The position numbers were made by a program, and so were the translations under genes. Under the pieces are notes generated by a model. The model saw nothing but the letters and a program-made list of their open reading frames with translations, did not search any database and was not told the DNA's origin. From Inquilinus sp. KBS0705 (GTDB lineage: Bacteria; Bacteroidota; Bacteroidia; Sphingobacteriales; Sphingobacteriaceae): a stretch of 64,000 nt of DNA. The stretch is taken from positions 1,116,001-1,180,000 of the forward strand of contig VCCI02000001.1 of assembly GCA_005938025.2 (NCBI GenBank), read 5' to 3'. Of the stretch, positions 42,006-50,857 are shown piece after piece (position 1 is the stretch's first letter; every line of letters begins with the position of its first letter).

Positions 42006-44099
42006 ATGCAAAGCTTCAGGACCGAACTGGAGAACCCGATAGTAGAACAAGACATTATTGACCTAGAAAGGAAGATAAGGGCTTTTCGTGAGGGTAAGAT
42101 ACACGACGAGAAATTCCGCAGCTTGCGCCTTGCACGTGGTGTTTATGGCCAAAGGCAGCCCGGTGTACAAATGGTACGTATTAAGCTACCTTTTGGCAAG
42201 GTTACCTTTAAACAGTTATTAAAAATTGCCGATATAGCCGATGAGTATGGCAGTGGCAACCTGCACCTTACCACCCGCCAGGATATACAGATACACTACG
42301 TTAGCCTCGACCGTACACCGCAACTATGGGCCGAGTTAGAGCAGGACGACATAACCTTGCGCGAAGCCTGCGGTAATACCGTACGTAACGTTACCTCCTC
42401 GCCTACTTCGGGTATCGACCCTAAGGAGCCGTTTGATGTGTCGCCTTACGCACAGGCCATGTTCGAGTACTTTTTGCGTAACCCCATCTGCCAGGAAATG
42501 GGCCGTAAGTTTAAAATATCCTTTTCGGCTAATGACGATGATACGGCATTCTCCTATATACACGATCTGGGCTTTATACCAAAGGTAAACGCCAATGGCG
42601 ACCGCGGTTTTAAAGTATTATTAGGCGGCGGCCTTGGTGCACAGCCCCTGCTTGCCAGCCCTGTAGAAGACTTTTTACCCGAAGACCAGCTAATACCCTA
42701 TACCGAGGCCATTATACGCGTGTTTGACCGCTATGGCGAGCGTAACAACCGCAACAAGGCCCGTTTAAAATACCTGATACAAAAGATAGGTTTAGACGAA
42801 GTGCTTCGCCTGGCAAAAGAAGAGCATATCGCGCTTAAGGTAAAAACCTACCCTATTAATCGCGATAGTGTGCCACAACCCGCCCTGCCGCAACAAACCG
42901 ACTATCCTGCCGTAACTTTAAGCAATCCGCTGCGTTACGAGCAATGGCGCTTAACAAACGTTTTTGAGCAAAAGCAAAGTGGCTTTTACGGCGTATATAT
43001 CAAGGTTCCGGTTGGCGATATTCCAACGGCTATTGCCCGTAAGCTGGTTGCCGCCATTGAGCCTTATGTAGGCAACGAGATACGCATCACTCAAAACCAA
43101 GGCTTACTTTTAAAGTTTGTACGCGCCGAAGCCCTGCCAGCCTTATATGAGGGGCTGCACGCTATTGACCTGGCAACTCCCGGCTTTGATAGTGTGGCCG
43201 ATGTTACTACCTGCCCCGGTACGGATACCTGTAACCTGGGCATATCTAACAGCATGACCATGGCAAAAGTGTTGGAGGATGTGATATATAACGAATACGA
43301 AGACTTTATTTACAACCGCGAGATCAAAATAAAAATAAGCGGATGCATGAATAGCTGCGGCCAGCATGGTTTGGCGCATATTGGTTTTCATGGCAGCTCG
43401 CTTAAGGCCGGTGCAAAAGTTTTGCCATCGGTACAGGTAATGTTAGGTGGCGGCACCGTAGGCAACGGCGAAGGCCGGGCAGCAGAGCGGGTGATAAAAG
43501 TCCCTTCAAAAAGAGCTACGCATGTACTAAGGGCCGTGTTAGATGATTACAAAAACCTATCGCAGGAGGATGAGACCTTCCATGCTTATTATGACAGGCA
43601 GGGTAAGGATTATTTTTACCGCCTGTTAAAACCACTGGCCGATCTTACTACCCTTACCGATGATGAATTTGTTGATTGGGGCCACCAGGAAACTTATGTG
43701 AGCGCTATTGGCGTGGGCGAGTGCGCCGGCGTGGTGATAGACCTTGTTGCTACCCTTTTATTTGAAAGCGACGAGAAACTTGGTTGGGCAAACGGTGCTT
43801 ACGCAAAAGGCTTATGGGCCGATGCCATTTACCATTCGTATAACACCATGATAAGTGCTGCCAAAGCATTACTGCTTGATAAAGGCGTAAACAGCAGCAC
43901 ACAAACAGGTATAATTAAAGAATTTGATAACCACTACGTAACAACAGGTGAATTTACCGTTGAAGGTACTTTTAACGACCTGGTATTGCAGATAAACAAA
44001 AACGAACCATCTGAGGCCTTTGCTACTACTTATTTACAGCAGGCATCAGCGTTTTTACAAACAGTAAAAGATAAAAGAGAGGCGGTTTTACAATTATGA
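42006..44099 (+). CDS. sulfite (nitrite/sulfite) reductase with C-terminal HEPN-like domain
   Basis: A 697-residue protein. The first about 510 residues form a hemoprotein sulfite reductase: ferredoxin-like half-domains (FGKVTFKQLLKIADIADEYG), then the siroheme/4Fe-4S cysteines in TTCPGTDTCNLG and SGCMNSCGQHGL (C-x5-C and C-x3-C). It reduces sulfite to sulfide with six electrons. The last about 180 residues hold a helical segment (GAYAKGLWADAIYHSY followed by AAKALLLDKG) that resembles a HEPN domain, absent from classical CysI. The stop overlaps the cobA start (ATGA). A cysteine attenuator-like leader lies just upstream. Confidence 0.92.
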   Translation: MQSFRTELENPIVEQDIIDLERKIRAFREGKIHDEKFRSLRLARGVYGQRQPGVQMVRIKLPFGKVTFKQLLKIADIADEYGSGNLHLTTRQDIQIHYVSLDRTPQLWAELEQDDITLREACGNTVRNVTSSPTSGIDPKEPFDVSPYAQAMFEYFLRNPICQEMGRKFKISFSANDDDTAFSYIHDLGFIPKVNANGDRGFKVLLGGGLGAQPLLASPVEDFLPEDQLIPYTEAIIRVFDRYGERNNRNKARLKYLIQKIGLDEVLRLAKEEHIALKVKTYPINRDSVPQPALPQQTDYPAVTLSNPLRYEQWRLTNVFEQKQSGFYGVYIKVPVGDIPTAIARKLVAAIEPYVGNEIRITQNQGLLLKFVRAEALPALYEGLHAIDLATPGFDSVADVTTCPGTDTCNLGISNSMTMAKVLEDVIYNEYEDFIYNREIKIKISGCMNSCGQHGLAHIGFHGSSLKAGAKVLPSVQVMLGGGTVGNGEGRAAERVIKVPSKRATHVLRAVLDDYKNLSQEDETFHAYYDRQGKDYFYRLLKPLADLTTLTDDEFVDWGHQETYVSAIGVGECAGVVIDLVATLLFESDEKLGWANGAYAKGLWADAIYHSYNTMISAAKALLLDKGVNSSTQTGIIKEFDNHYVTTGEFTVEGTFNDLVLQINKNEPSEAFATTYLQQASAFLQTVKDKREAVLQL

Positions 44100-44887
44100 T
44101 ACAAACCCAACTAAAAACTACTATTAAAGAGCCACGCATTACGCTGGTTGGCGCAGGCCCCGGCGATGCCGAACTGATAACTATAAAAGGTATTAAGGCC
44201 CTGCAAACCGCCGATGTGGTATTGTACGATGCTTTGGTGAACGAAGAGTTGCTGGAATTTGCACCCGCACATGCTACTAAAGTATATGTAGGCAAACGCT
44301 CTGGCGATCATTCTTTTTCGCAGGAGAATATTAACAAGCTGATGATAGACTACGCTTTAAACTATGGCCATGTGGTACGTTTAAAGGGTGGCGACCCGTT
44401 TGTATTTGGCCGTGGATATGAAGAATTGGATCATGCTGCCGATTACAGCATCCCCGCGCAGGTTATACCGGGTATATCAAGCTCAATAGGTGTGCCGGGC
44501 TTACAGGGCATACCGGTTACTCACCGTGGCTTAAGCGAAAGCTTTTGGGTGGTTACCGGCACCACCAGCGATGGAAAGATATCTGCCGACCTGTACCAGG
44601 CCGCCAAAACCAACGCAACTGTTGTGGTATTAATGGGTATACATAAACTGGCGGAAATAGCACAAATATTTTCGGCACAAGGCAAAGGCCGCTTGCCGGT
44701 TGCTGTTATACAAAGCGGCTCTACCGTTAGCGAAAAGGTAGTTATTGGTGTAGCAGATACCATTGCCGAAGTTGCCGAAGAAAATAAGGTAACATCGCCT
44801 GCATTAATTGTATTTGGCGAAGTGGTTTCGTTGCATCCAAAGTTTCAGCCTATAAGGGAATTTTATGACATTATTGCCCAGGAATAA
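44096..44887 (+). CDS. cobA: uroporphyrinogen-III C-methyltransferase
   Basis: A 263-residue SAM-dependent methyltransferase that makes precorrin-2, the first step to siroheme. The family marks are VGAGPGDAELITIKGIKAL at the N-terminus, VRLKGGDPFVFGRGYEE and PVTHRGLSESFWVVTGT. It is a stand-alone SUMT without the dehydrogenase/ferrochelatase half of CysG; that half is encoded by the next gene as part of a fusion. The start overlaps the sulfite reductase stop by 4 bp and the stop overlaps the next gene by 23 bp. It supplies the siroheme that the neighbouring sulfite reductase requires. Confidence 0.95.
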   Translation: MIQTQLKTTIKEPRITLVGAGPGDAELITIKGIKALQTADVVLYDALVNEELLEFAPAHATKVYVGKRSGDHSFSQENINKLMIDYALNYGHVVRLKGGDPFVFGRGYEELDHAADYSIPAQVIPGISSSIGVPGLQGIPVTHRGLSESFWVVTGTTSDGKISADLYQAAKTNATVVVLMGIHKLAEIAQIFSAQGKGRLPVAVIQSGSTVSEKVVIGVADTIAEVAEENKVTSPALIVFGEVVSLHPKFQPIREFYDIIAQE

Positions 44888-46373
44888 CATAACAGATACC
44901 GAGCCGGTAAAGGCACAGGGCAATCAATTGTTCCCGGTGTTTTTAAAGCTGCATAACCTGCATACCGTACTGGTTGGCGGTGGCCATGTTGGTTTAGAAA
45001 AACTGACTGCCATACTGCAAAATAGTCCGGCTGCTGCTGTTACCGTTATTTCGAAAGCATTTTTACCGGAGGTTGATTTGTTGACCACCAACTACCCGCA
45101 ACTAAAACTAATTGAAAAAGCATTTGCCGATAATGATTTGGACGGTGCTGACCTGGTAATAGCCGCTACTGACGATAGCGAACTAAATAATTACATACGC
45201 CAATCGGCGCACGATCGTAAGTTACTTATTAACGTTGCTGACAAACCGGAGCTTTGCGATTTTTACCTGGGTTCGATCGTACAAAAAGGCGACCTGAAGA
45301 TAGGGATATCTACCAATGGCAAATCGCCAACCATAGCCAAAAGGTTAAAAGAGGTTTTAAACGAAGCCTTACCTGCCGAACTGGACACCACCCTGCAACA
45401 AATGAACGCTATAAGAAACGGCCTGTCGGGCGATTTTACCCACAAAGTAAAGGAGCTTAACCGGGTAACAGCCGTTTTATCAGCAGGCAAAACGCCGCCA
45501 AGTAATAACAATTTAAAGCTGCTTGTTTGGGCTACATTTATAGCTTTTTTGGCCATTACCATTACCGCTTTATGGTTAAAGGAGCCGGGCTTCCAAAACT
45601 TTGTTGAGGGCATTAACCCCCTATTTTACTACTTTTTAGGGGCAGGCTTTATTTTCGCGCTGATAGATGGTGCCATAGGCATGTCGTACGGCGTAACCAG
45701 TACTACCTTTTCGCTTTCAATGGGCATCCCTCCTGCTTCGGCAAGTATGGGCGTGCATTTGTCAGAGATAATGAGCAACGGCATAGCCGGCTGGATGCAC
45801 TACCGCATGGGTAACGTAAACTGGAAACTGTTTAAGCTATTGCTTATACCGGGCATAATAGGCGCGGTTACAGGTGCTTACCTGCTATCGTCATTAGAGC
45901 ATTACGAAAAATATACCAAGCCTGTGGTATCGGTATATACGCTGATATTAGGTATCGTTATCTTGTCAAAAGCCATTAACCTTAATCGTAAAAGAACAAC
46001 TGCCAAAATAAAAAACATACGCCTGTTAGGTTTGGGCGGTGGTTTTATTGATGCCGTTGGCGGCGGTGGCTGGGGCTCTATCGTATTATCTACCCTTATA
46101 GCAGGTGGCCGTCATCCCCGTTTTTCCTTAGGTACGGTAAAGCTATCACGCTTTTTTATAGCACTCATGAGTTCTCTAACCTTTATTACCATGCTTAATG
46201 GCAAACATTGGGAAGCAGTGGCCGGCCTTGTAATTGGCAGTGCATTGGCATCGCCCGTGGCAGCGCGTATATCAAACAAAATATCGGCCCGGGCCATTAT
46301 GCTTTCGGTAGCGGTAATTGTTATTTTGATAAGTTTAAGAAGTATAATTAACTTTATTTTAAAGGTGATATAA
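44865..46373 (+). CDS. precorrin-2 dehydrogenase/ferrochelatase-like domain fused to TauE/SafE permease
   Basis: A 502-residue fusion. Residues 20-210 resemble the SirC/Met8p/CysG N-terminal domain: NAD-binding TVLVGGGHVGLEKLTAIL, ADLVIAATDDSELN, LINVADKPELCDFYLGS and ISTNGKSPTIAKRLKEVL. Residues 225-502 are a TauE/SafE-type transporter with eight-odd membrane helices (FIFALIDGAIGMSYGVTST and LGLGGGFIDAVGGGGWGS). It would complete siroheme synthesis and move sulfite, sulfate or a related anion across the inner membrane. No frameshift is seen at the junction. The stop overlaps the cysH start (TAATG). Confidence 0.9.
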   Translation: MTLLPRNNITDTEPVKAQGNQLFPVFLKLHNLHTVLVGGGHVGLEKLTAILQNSPAAAVTVISKAFLPEVDLLTTNYPQLKLIEKAFADNDLDGADLVIAATDDSELNNYIRQSAHDRKLLINVADKPELCDFYLGSIVQKGDLKIGISTNGKSPTIAKRLKEVLNEALPAELDTTLQQMNAIRNGLSGDFTHKVKELNRVTAVLSAGKTPPSNNNLKLLVWATFIAFLAITITALWLKEPGFQNFVEGINPLFYYFLGAGFIFALIDGAIGMSYGVTSTTFSLSMGIPPASASMGVHLSEIMSNGIAGWMHYRMGNVNWKLFKLLLIPGIIGAVTGAYLLSSLEHYEKYTKPVVSVYTLILGIVILSKAINLNRKRTTAKIKNIRLLGLGGGFIDAVGGGGWGSIVLSTLIAGGRHPRFSLGTVKLSRFFIALMSSLTFITMLNGKHWEAVAGLVIGSALASPVAARISNKISARAIMLSVAVIVILISLRSIINFILKVI

Positions 46374-47116
46374 TGGCCGATACTACCTATATATCGCAAT
46401 TAATACAGGATAAAGATCCTGTTGCTGCCTTACAGGCATTGGCAGAGCTGTTTCCGGGCGAGATCGTATTTTCGACCAGCTTTGGTTGGGAAGACCAGGT
46501 GATATCGCATATGATATTTGCCAATAACATCCCTATAAAAGTATTTACGCTTGAAACCGGCAGGCTGTTCCCCGAAACCTATTACGTGTGGAACCGCACT
46601 ATGGAAATATATGGGCAACCCATACATGCCTACTACCCGGTGCATCACCTGTTAGAAGAAATGGTGAACACCAAGGGGCCGAACAGCTTTTACGAATCGG
46701 TGGATAACCGCAAACAATGTTGCGGCATACGCAAAATAGAGCCGCTTAAACGCGCCTTGGCGGGTAACCAGTGTTGGATAACCGGCATACGTGCCGAGCA
46801 ATCGGCCAATCGCGAGGATATGAGCAATGTAGAATGGGATGAGAGTAACCAACTGATAAAGTTCCACCCTATTTTTAGCTGGACGCTTGACGATGTAAAA
46901 GCATATATTAAACAACACAATATACCCTATAATACACTGCACGACAGGGGTTTCCCCAGCATTGGCTGCCAGCCCTGCACAAGGGCGGTACAACCCGGCG
47001 AAGATTTTAGGGCTGGCCGCTGGTGGTGGGAAGATCAGACTAAAAAAGAGTGTGGTTTGCATGCAGCCTCACCCCAACCCCTCTCCGAAGGAGAAGGGCT
47101 AAATAAAATATATTAA
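46373..47116 (+). CDS. cysH: adenylylsulfate/phosphoadenylylsulfate reductase
   Basis: A 247-residue thioredoxin-dependent reductase. The P-loop-like site is FSTSFGWEDQVISHM, and the four iron-sulfur cysteines are present (KQCCGIRK and IGCQPC), with the catalytic cysteine in KECGLH. CC plus CxxC marks the [4Fe-4S] type that normally reduces APS directly, which fits the absence of a cysC kinase gene in the operon. The last about 14 residues (SPQPLSEGEGLNKIY) are encoded by a palindromic intergenic repeat that has replaced the native end. The next gene, cysD, starts 4 bp later. Confidence 0.93.
   Translation: MADTTYISQLIQDKDPVAALQALAELFPGEIVFSTSFGWEDQVISHMIFANNIPIKVFTLETGRLFPETYYVWNRTMEIYGQPIHAYYPVHHLLEEMVNTKGPNSFYESVDNRKQCCGIRKIEPLKRALAGNQCWITGIRAEQSANREDMSNVEWDESNQLIKFHPIFSWTLDDVKAYIKQHNIPYNTLHDRGFPSIGCQPCTRAVQPGEDFRAGRWWWEDQTKKECGLHAASPQPLSEGEGLNKIY
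47066..47100. repeat. palindromic intergenic repeat, copy 1, inside the cysH 3' end
   Basis: The copy begins GCCTCACCCCAACCCCTCTC and continues to an inverted CTCTCCGAAGGAGAAG core. The sequence is translated as the C-terminus of CysH. Two relatives lie between cysD and cysN. Confidence 0.7.
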
Positions 47117-47120
47117 GAGA

Positions 47121-48026
47121 ATGAGCAAGTACCGGTTAGATTACCTGGATGAATTAGAGGCAGAGGCCATATATATACTGCGCGAGGTAGCGGGTCAGTT
47201 TGAAAAACCTGCGCTGTTGTTTTCGGGTGGTAAGGATTCTATTACGCTGGTACATTTGGCGCTAAAGGCTTTCAGGCCGGGTAAGTTCCCCTTCCCCCTA
47301 GTACATATTGATACCGGGCACAATTTTGAAGAAACCATTACCTACCGCGATGAGATGATAGCCCGCATTGGCGAAAAGCTGATAGTGGGCCATGTACAGG
47401 ATAGTATTGACGAAGGCAAGGTGATAGAGCAAAAAGGCAAAAACGCCAGCCGTAACGCCCTGCAAACCGTTACCCTGTTAGATACCATTGCCAAACACCA
47501 GTTTGATGCCTGCATAGGCGGCGCACGTCGCGACGAGGAAAAAGCAAGGGCAAAAGAGCGTATATTTTCGGTAAGGGATGAGTTTGGCCAATGGGACCCC
47601 AAACGCCAGCGGCCCGAGCTTTGGGATATTTATAACGGTAAGATACATAAAGGCGAAAACGTGCGCGTGTTCCCGATAAGTAACTGGACCGAGCTGGATG
47701 TATGGAACTACATAAGGCGCGAAAACATCCCACTGCCTACCATATACTTTGCACACCAGCGCGATTGTATTACCCGCAACGGCCAACTGATGGCCGCATC
47801 GCCTTTCCTGAACATGGATAGCGAGGATAAGGTAGAACGTAAAAATGTGCGCTTCCGTACCGTAGGCGACATGACCTGTACCGCGGCGGTAGAATCGTAC
47901 GCGTTTGAGATAGATGATATTATAGATGAGATAGCCTCATCAAAAATAAGCGAACGCGGCGCCCGCATGGACGACAAAGTAAGCGAAGCCGCCATGGAAG
48001 ACAGGAAAAAAGGGGGATACTTTTAG
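47121..48026 (+). CDS. cysD: sulfate adenylyltransferase subunit 2
   Basis: A 301-residue ATP sulfurylase small subunit. The PP-loop is LLFSGGKDSITLVHLA and further family marks are ACIGGARRDEEKARAKERIF, RPELWDIYNGKI and HQRDCITRNGQL. It joins sulfate and ATP to give APS, driven by the GTPase subunit CysN encoded next. The gene starts 4 bp after cysH, while 121 bp with two palindromic repeats separate it from cysN. The TAG stop lies at the very edge of a repeat copy, so the repeat may have defined the end of the coding region. Confidence 0.97.
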   Translation: MSKYRLDYLDELEAEAIYILREVAGQFEKPALLFSGGKDSITLVHLALKAFRPGKFPFPLVHIDTGHNFEETITYRDEMIARIGEKLIVGHVQDSIDEGKVIEQKGKNASRNALQTVTLLDTIAKHQFDACIGGARRDEEKARAKERIFSVRDEFGQWDPKRQRPELWDIYNGKIHKGENVRVFPISNWTELDVWNYIRRENIPLPTIYFAHQRDCITRNGQLMAASPFLNMDSEDKVERKNVRFRTVGDMTCTAAVESYAFEIDDIIDEIASSKISERGARMDDKVSEAAMEDRKKGGYF

Positions 48027-48061
48027 GCCTCTCCTAAATCCTCTCCAAAGGAGAGGACTTT
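48026..48061. repeat. palindromic intergenic repeat, copy 2
   Basis: GGCCTCTCCTAAATCCTCTC leads into the palindrome CCTCTCCAAAGGAGAGG. It sits directly after the cysD stop codon. The hairpin of 7 bp with a 3-nt loop could affect mRNA stability. Confidence 0.7.
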
Positions 48062-48071
48062 AAAAAGCTTT

Positions 48072-48107
48072 AAGCCCCCTCTCCAAAGGAGAGGGTTGGG
48101 GTAAGGC
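48072..48107. repeat. palindromic intergenic repeat, copy 3 (inverted)
   Basis: It contains CCCTCTCCAAAGGAGAGGG and continues TTGGGGTAAGGC, the reverse complement of the start of copy 1. It faces copy 2 10 bp away. Confidence 0.7.
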
Positions 48108-48111
48108 AACT

Positions 48112-48147
48112 AAATCTAAAATCGTACATCTAAAATCCAAAATTGTA
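48112..48147. repeat. degenerate TCTAAAATC repeat before cysN
   Basis: TCTAAAATC occurs at 48115-48123 and again at 48130-48138, with similar sequence around them. It fills the short gap between the palindromic copies and the cysN start codon. Confidence 0.5.
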
Positions 48148-49401
48148 ATGGATATACTAAAATTTATTACCGCAGGCAGTGTAGACGACGGTAAAAGCAC
48201 ATTAATAGGCAGGTTACTATACGATAGCGAAGCCATACTGGCCGACCAGTTAGAGGCCCTGCATGCATCAAACCGTAAAAACGACGATGGCTCTATTGAC
48301 CTTGCCATATTAACCGACGGCCTTAAAGCCGAGCGCGAGCAGGGCATTACCATTGATGTGGCCTATAAATATTTTGAGACCGACAAGCGCAAGTTTATTA
48401 TAGCCGATGCGCCGGGCCATATACAGTATACCCGTAACATGGTTACAGGTGCCTCAAATGCCGGCTTAGCCATAATTTTGATAGATGCCCGTAAAGGCGT
48501 GGTCGAACAAACTACCCGCCACTCCTTTTTGGTGTCGCTGCTGCAAATACCGCAGGTGGTAGTAGCCATAAACAAAATGGATATGGTTGATTACAGCGAA
48601 ACCGTTTTTAATAAAATTGTAGCCGATTATAAGGTGCTTGCCGGTAAGGTGGGCCTAACCGATAACATTACCTATATACCCGTTAGCGCGCTTAAAGGCG
48701 ATAATATTGTTTATCCATCGGTAAACATTAGCTGGTACAAAGGCGATAGCCTGCTGCACCACTTAGAAAACGTAGCCGTTGAGGTAGATGATTCATCGGC
48801 ACATGCCAGGTTGCCGGTACAATGGGTTGTAAGGCCCCAAACAGAGGCCCTGCACGATTATCGCGGCTATGCCGGGCGTGTATCAAGCGGTGCCTTCAGG
48901 GTTAACGATAAGGTAACTGTGCTACCCTCAGGCTTTAGTACTACCATATCAAAAATAGAACTGTTTGATAAAGAATTGGAAGAGGCATTGGCGGGTACAT
49001 CAGTAACTGTGCATTTGCAGGATAATATAGACATTAGCCGCGGCGATATTATAGTGAACAGTGCCGGCCAGCCGCAATTGTCGAGCGCGATTGAAGCCGA
49101 CCTGTGCTGGATGGATACCCGCCCGCTGGATACCTCGCTTACTTACTTGATACAGCACAATACCAAAACCGTGCGCTGCAAAATACGCGAGATAGTGTAC
49201 AAGGTAAACATTAACACGCTTGAAAAAGATTACGACGGAGATTTCAAGTTGAACGATATTGGCCGAGTGATCATAAAAACAGCCGAGCCTTTAGCATTTG
49301 ATGCTTACCAGGTAAACAAGGCGAACGGCGGCGCTATTATTATAGATAGCCGTACCAATGTAACCGTTGGGGCCTTGTTGCTGCGCGAAGCGATAGATTA
49401 A
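48148..49401 (+). CDS. cysN: sulfate adenylyltransferase subunit 1 (GTPase)
   Basis: A 417-residue translation-factor-like GTPase that drives APS synthesis by CysD. The G1 motif is GSVDDGKSTLIGRLL, the switch II region is DAPGHIQYTRNMVTGAS, and NKMD is the G4 motif. There is no C-terminal APS-kinase (CysC) extension, so the protein ends at the elongation-factor-like domains. This agrees with direct APS reduction by the upstream CysH. It is the last gene of the sulfate operon: the next gene, a histidine kinase, is convergent and begins 1 bp after it. The repeats upstream interrupt the otherwise tight operon. Confidence 0.97.
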   Translation: MDILKFITAGSVDDGKSTLIGRLLYDSEAILADQLEALHASNRKNDDGSIDLAILTDGLKAEREQGITIDVAYKYFETDKRKFIIADAPGHIQYTRNMVTGASNAGLAIILIDARKGVVEQTTRHSFLVSLLQIPQVVVAINKMDMVDYSETVFNKIVADYKVLAGKVGLTDNITYIPVSALKGDNIVYPSVNISWYKGDSLLHHLENVAVEVDDSSAHARLPVQWVVRPQTEALHDYRGYAGRVSSGAFRVNDKVTVLPSGFSTTISKIELFDKELEEALAGTSVTVHLQDNIDISRGDIIVNSAGQPQLSSAIEADLCWMDTRPLDTSLTYLIQHNTKTVRCKIREIVYKVNINTLEKDYDGDFKLNDIGRVIIKTAEPLAFDAYQVNKANGGAIIIDSRTNVTVGALLLREAID

Positions 49402-50529
49402 TTAACCGTTGACGGGTAAGGAAAAGTAGAAAGAGGAACCGGCTCCAAATTCGCTTTGTACCCAAATTTGGCCCTGGTGAAGGTGTATGATCTCGGCGCT
49501 TAAATAAAGCCCTATACCAAAGCCAGCCACTTTTTGTGTTTCGTCATTCTCTACCCTAAAATACTGGTCAAACAACTTGCCTATATTTTGTGGTTCGATG
49601 CCTATCCCCTGGTCTTTAATGCAAACCTCAACGGTATCATTAACCTTTTTATAGTTAACATCAATAGCCGTACCTGCCGGCGAATATTTGCTGGCGTTGT
49701 TTAACAGGTTAATGATCACCTGCTCAATTTTTTCTTTATCGGCATTTACAATTACAGGCTCGCCGGGCAAAAAATCCATGGTATGGCTCATGGTAATTAT
49801 CCTTGTCTCATCTATAGCATCCTTTAACAGTTGGGCAATATTAAATTCCTGCAGGTTAAGGCGTATCTTACCTGTTTCGGCTTGTGATATATTCAGGAAA
49901 CTGTTTATCATGGTGGTCATTTTTACTATTTGCTTTTCCACTTTTGATAAAGTGCCCATAGTAAAGTTATCCTTCTGTTTTTTGGCCCAGTTGTTCAGCA
50001 TCTGAACGTAGGCTTTTAAGGTGGTAAGGGGTGTTTTAAGTTCGTGGCTTACTACGCCAATAAATTTGAATTTATTTTTTTCCGCTTTTCGCTGCTGCGT
50101 AATATCTATCAGCACCCCCGAAAAATGTATTATTTTGCCGGTAGAGTCATGCGCGAGTGCGCCCAAAGCTTTTATCCATCGCTGTTTTGAGCTTTCGTGG
50201 CAATTAATGGCGTATTCTATGTCGTAATTTTGCTTATTTGCAAGAGTGGCATCCGTAGCTTGCTGTACGCGCTTTTTGTATTTGTCGGTTACGCAAGCCA
50301 TACAATCACTGTATGTTATCTCATCTTCTTTATTGAAACCGTACAGCTCTTTCATGCGCTGCGATGGTATAAAAACGTTGGTTTCTACATCTAAAAACCA
50401 GGTGCCGACATTAGCGGCCTCAATAGCTAAATTTGAAGTATTGATAATGGCATAACGCTTAAGTTCATTTACCTTTTGCGAATGATTGTTAGTGTTAGTA
50501 TCCTTCTCGGCTGTATTATCCATCTGCAC
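49402..50529 (-). CDS. PAS-domain sensor histidine kinase, soluble
   Basis: A 375-residue histidine kinase without a membrane segment. Residues 30-145 form a PAS domain (VGTWFLDVETNVFIPSQRMK), residues 155-225 the dimerisation domain with His162 in VVSHELKTPLTTL, and the rest an ATPase domain with NLLNNASKYSPAG, DQGIGIEPQNIGKLFDQYF and GFGIGLYL. It probably senses a cytoplasmic ligand or redox state. No response regulator gene is adjacent, so the partner is elsewhere. The last codons meet the cysN stop, with which it converges. Confidence 0.92.
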   Translation of the reverse strand: MQMDNTAEKDTNTNNHSQKVNELKRYAIINTSNLAIEAANVGTWFLDVETNVFIPSQRMKELYGFNKEDEITYSDCMACVTDKYKKRVQQATDATLANKQNYDIEYAINCHESSKQRWIKALGALAHDSTGKIIHFSGVLIDITQQRKAEKNKFKFIGVVSHELKTPLTTLKAYVQMLNNWAKKQKDNFTMGTLSKVEKQIVKMTTMINSFLNISQAETGKIRLNLQEFNIAQLLKDAIDETRIITMSHTMDFLPGEPVIVNADKEKIEQVIINLLNNASKYSPAGTAIDVNYKKVNDTVEVCIKDQGIGIEPQNIGKLFDQYFRVENDETQKVAGFGIGLYLSAEIIHLHQGQIWVQSEFGAGSSFYFSLPVNG

Positions 50530-50590
50530 TTGTCTAATTAGGGAAATCGTATAAATATAAATAAATACGCCTAACTATTGCAAGTACTTG

Positions 50591-50857
50591 TTATAGTACA
50601 GTATTATCACTGTTTTCATCAACTTCGCGTTCAACTATTACGCTGCATTCGCCAACAAAAACCGCTATAGCCCCTACCGCCGCCAGCATAGGCGCCACTA
50701 CAACTGCTACAACCCCGTAAGTTAAGGGGAAGGTGAGCATCTCTTTGCCATGGCTGTCTGCTATGGTGATACGGGTAACATTACCCTCGGCAATTATTTC
50801 CTTTACCTTGTTCATCAGGTTTTTGCCGTTGATGTTAAAAGTTTCTTTATGTGTCAT
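50591..50857 (-). CDS. DUF4342-like small protein
   Basis: An 88-residue protein. The N-terminal half is a polar domain (LMNKVKEIIAEGNVTRITIADS), and the middle has one hydrophobic helix (GVVAVVVAPMLAAVGAIAVFVG), which may insert in the membrane; the C-terminus is acidic. The pattern matches DUF4342, a domain of unknown function often found alone. It lies 61 bp upstream of the start of the histidine kinase gene on the same strand, so the two could be co-transcribed. No function can be given. Confidence 0.75.
   Translation of the reverse strand: MTHKETFNINGKNLMNKVKEIIAEGNVTRITIADSHGKEMLTFPLTYGVVAVVVAPMLAAVGAIAVFVGECSVIVEREVDENSDNTVL

Noticed and set aside
47066..48107. The three palindromic repeats as a CRISPR array
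   Set aside because: Copies are few, irregularly spaced, partly in opposite orientation and lack uniform spacers; no cas gene is present.
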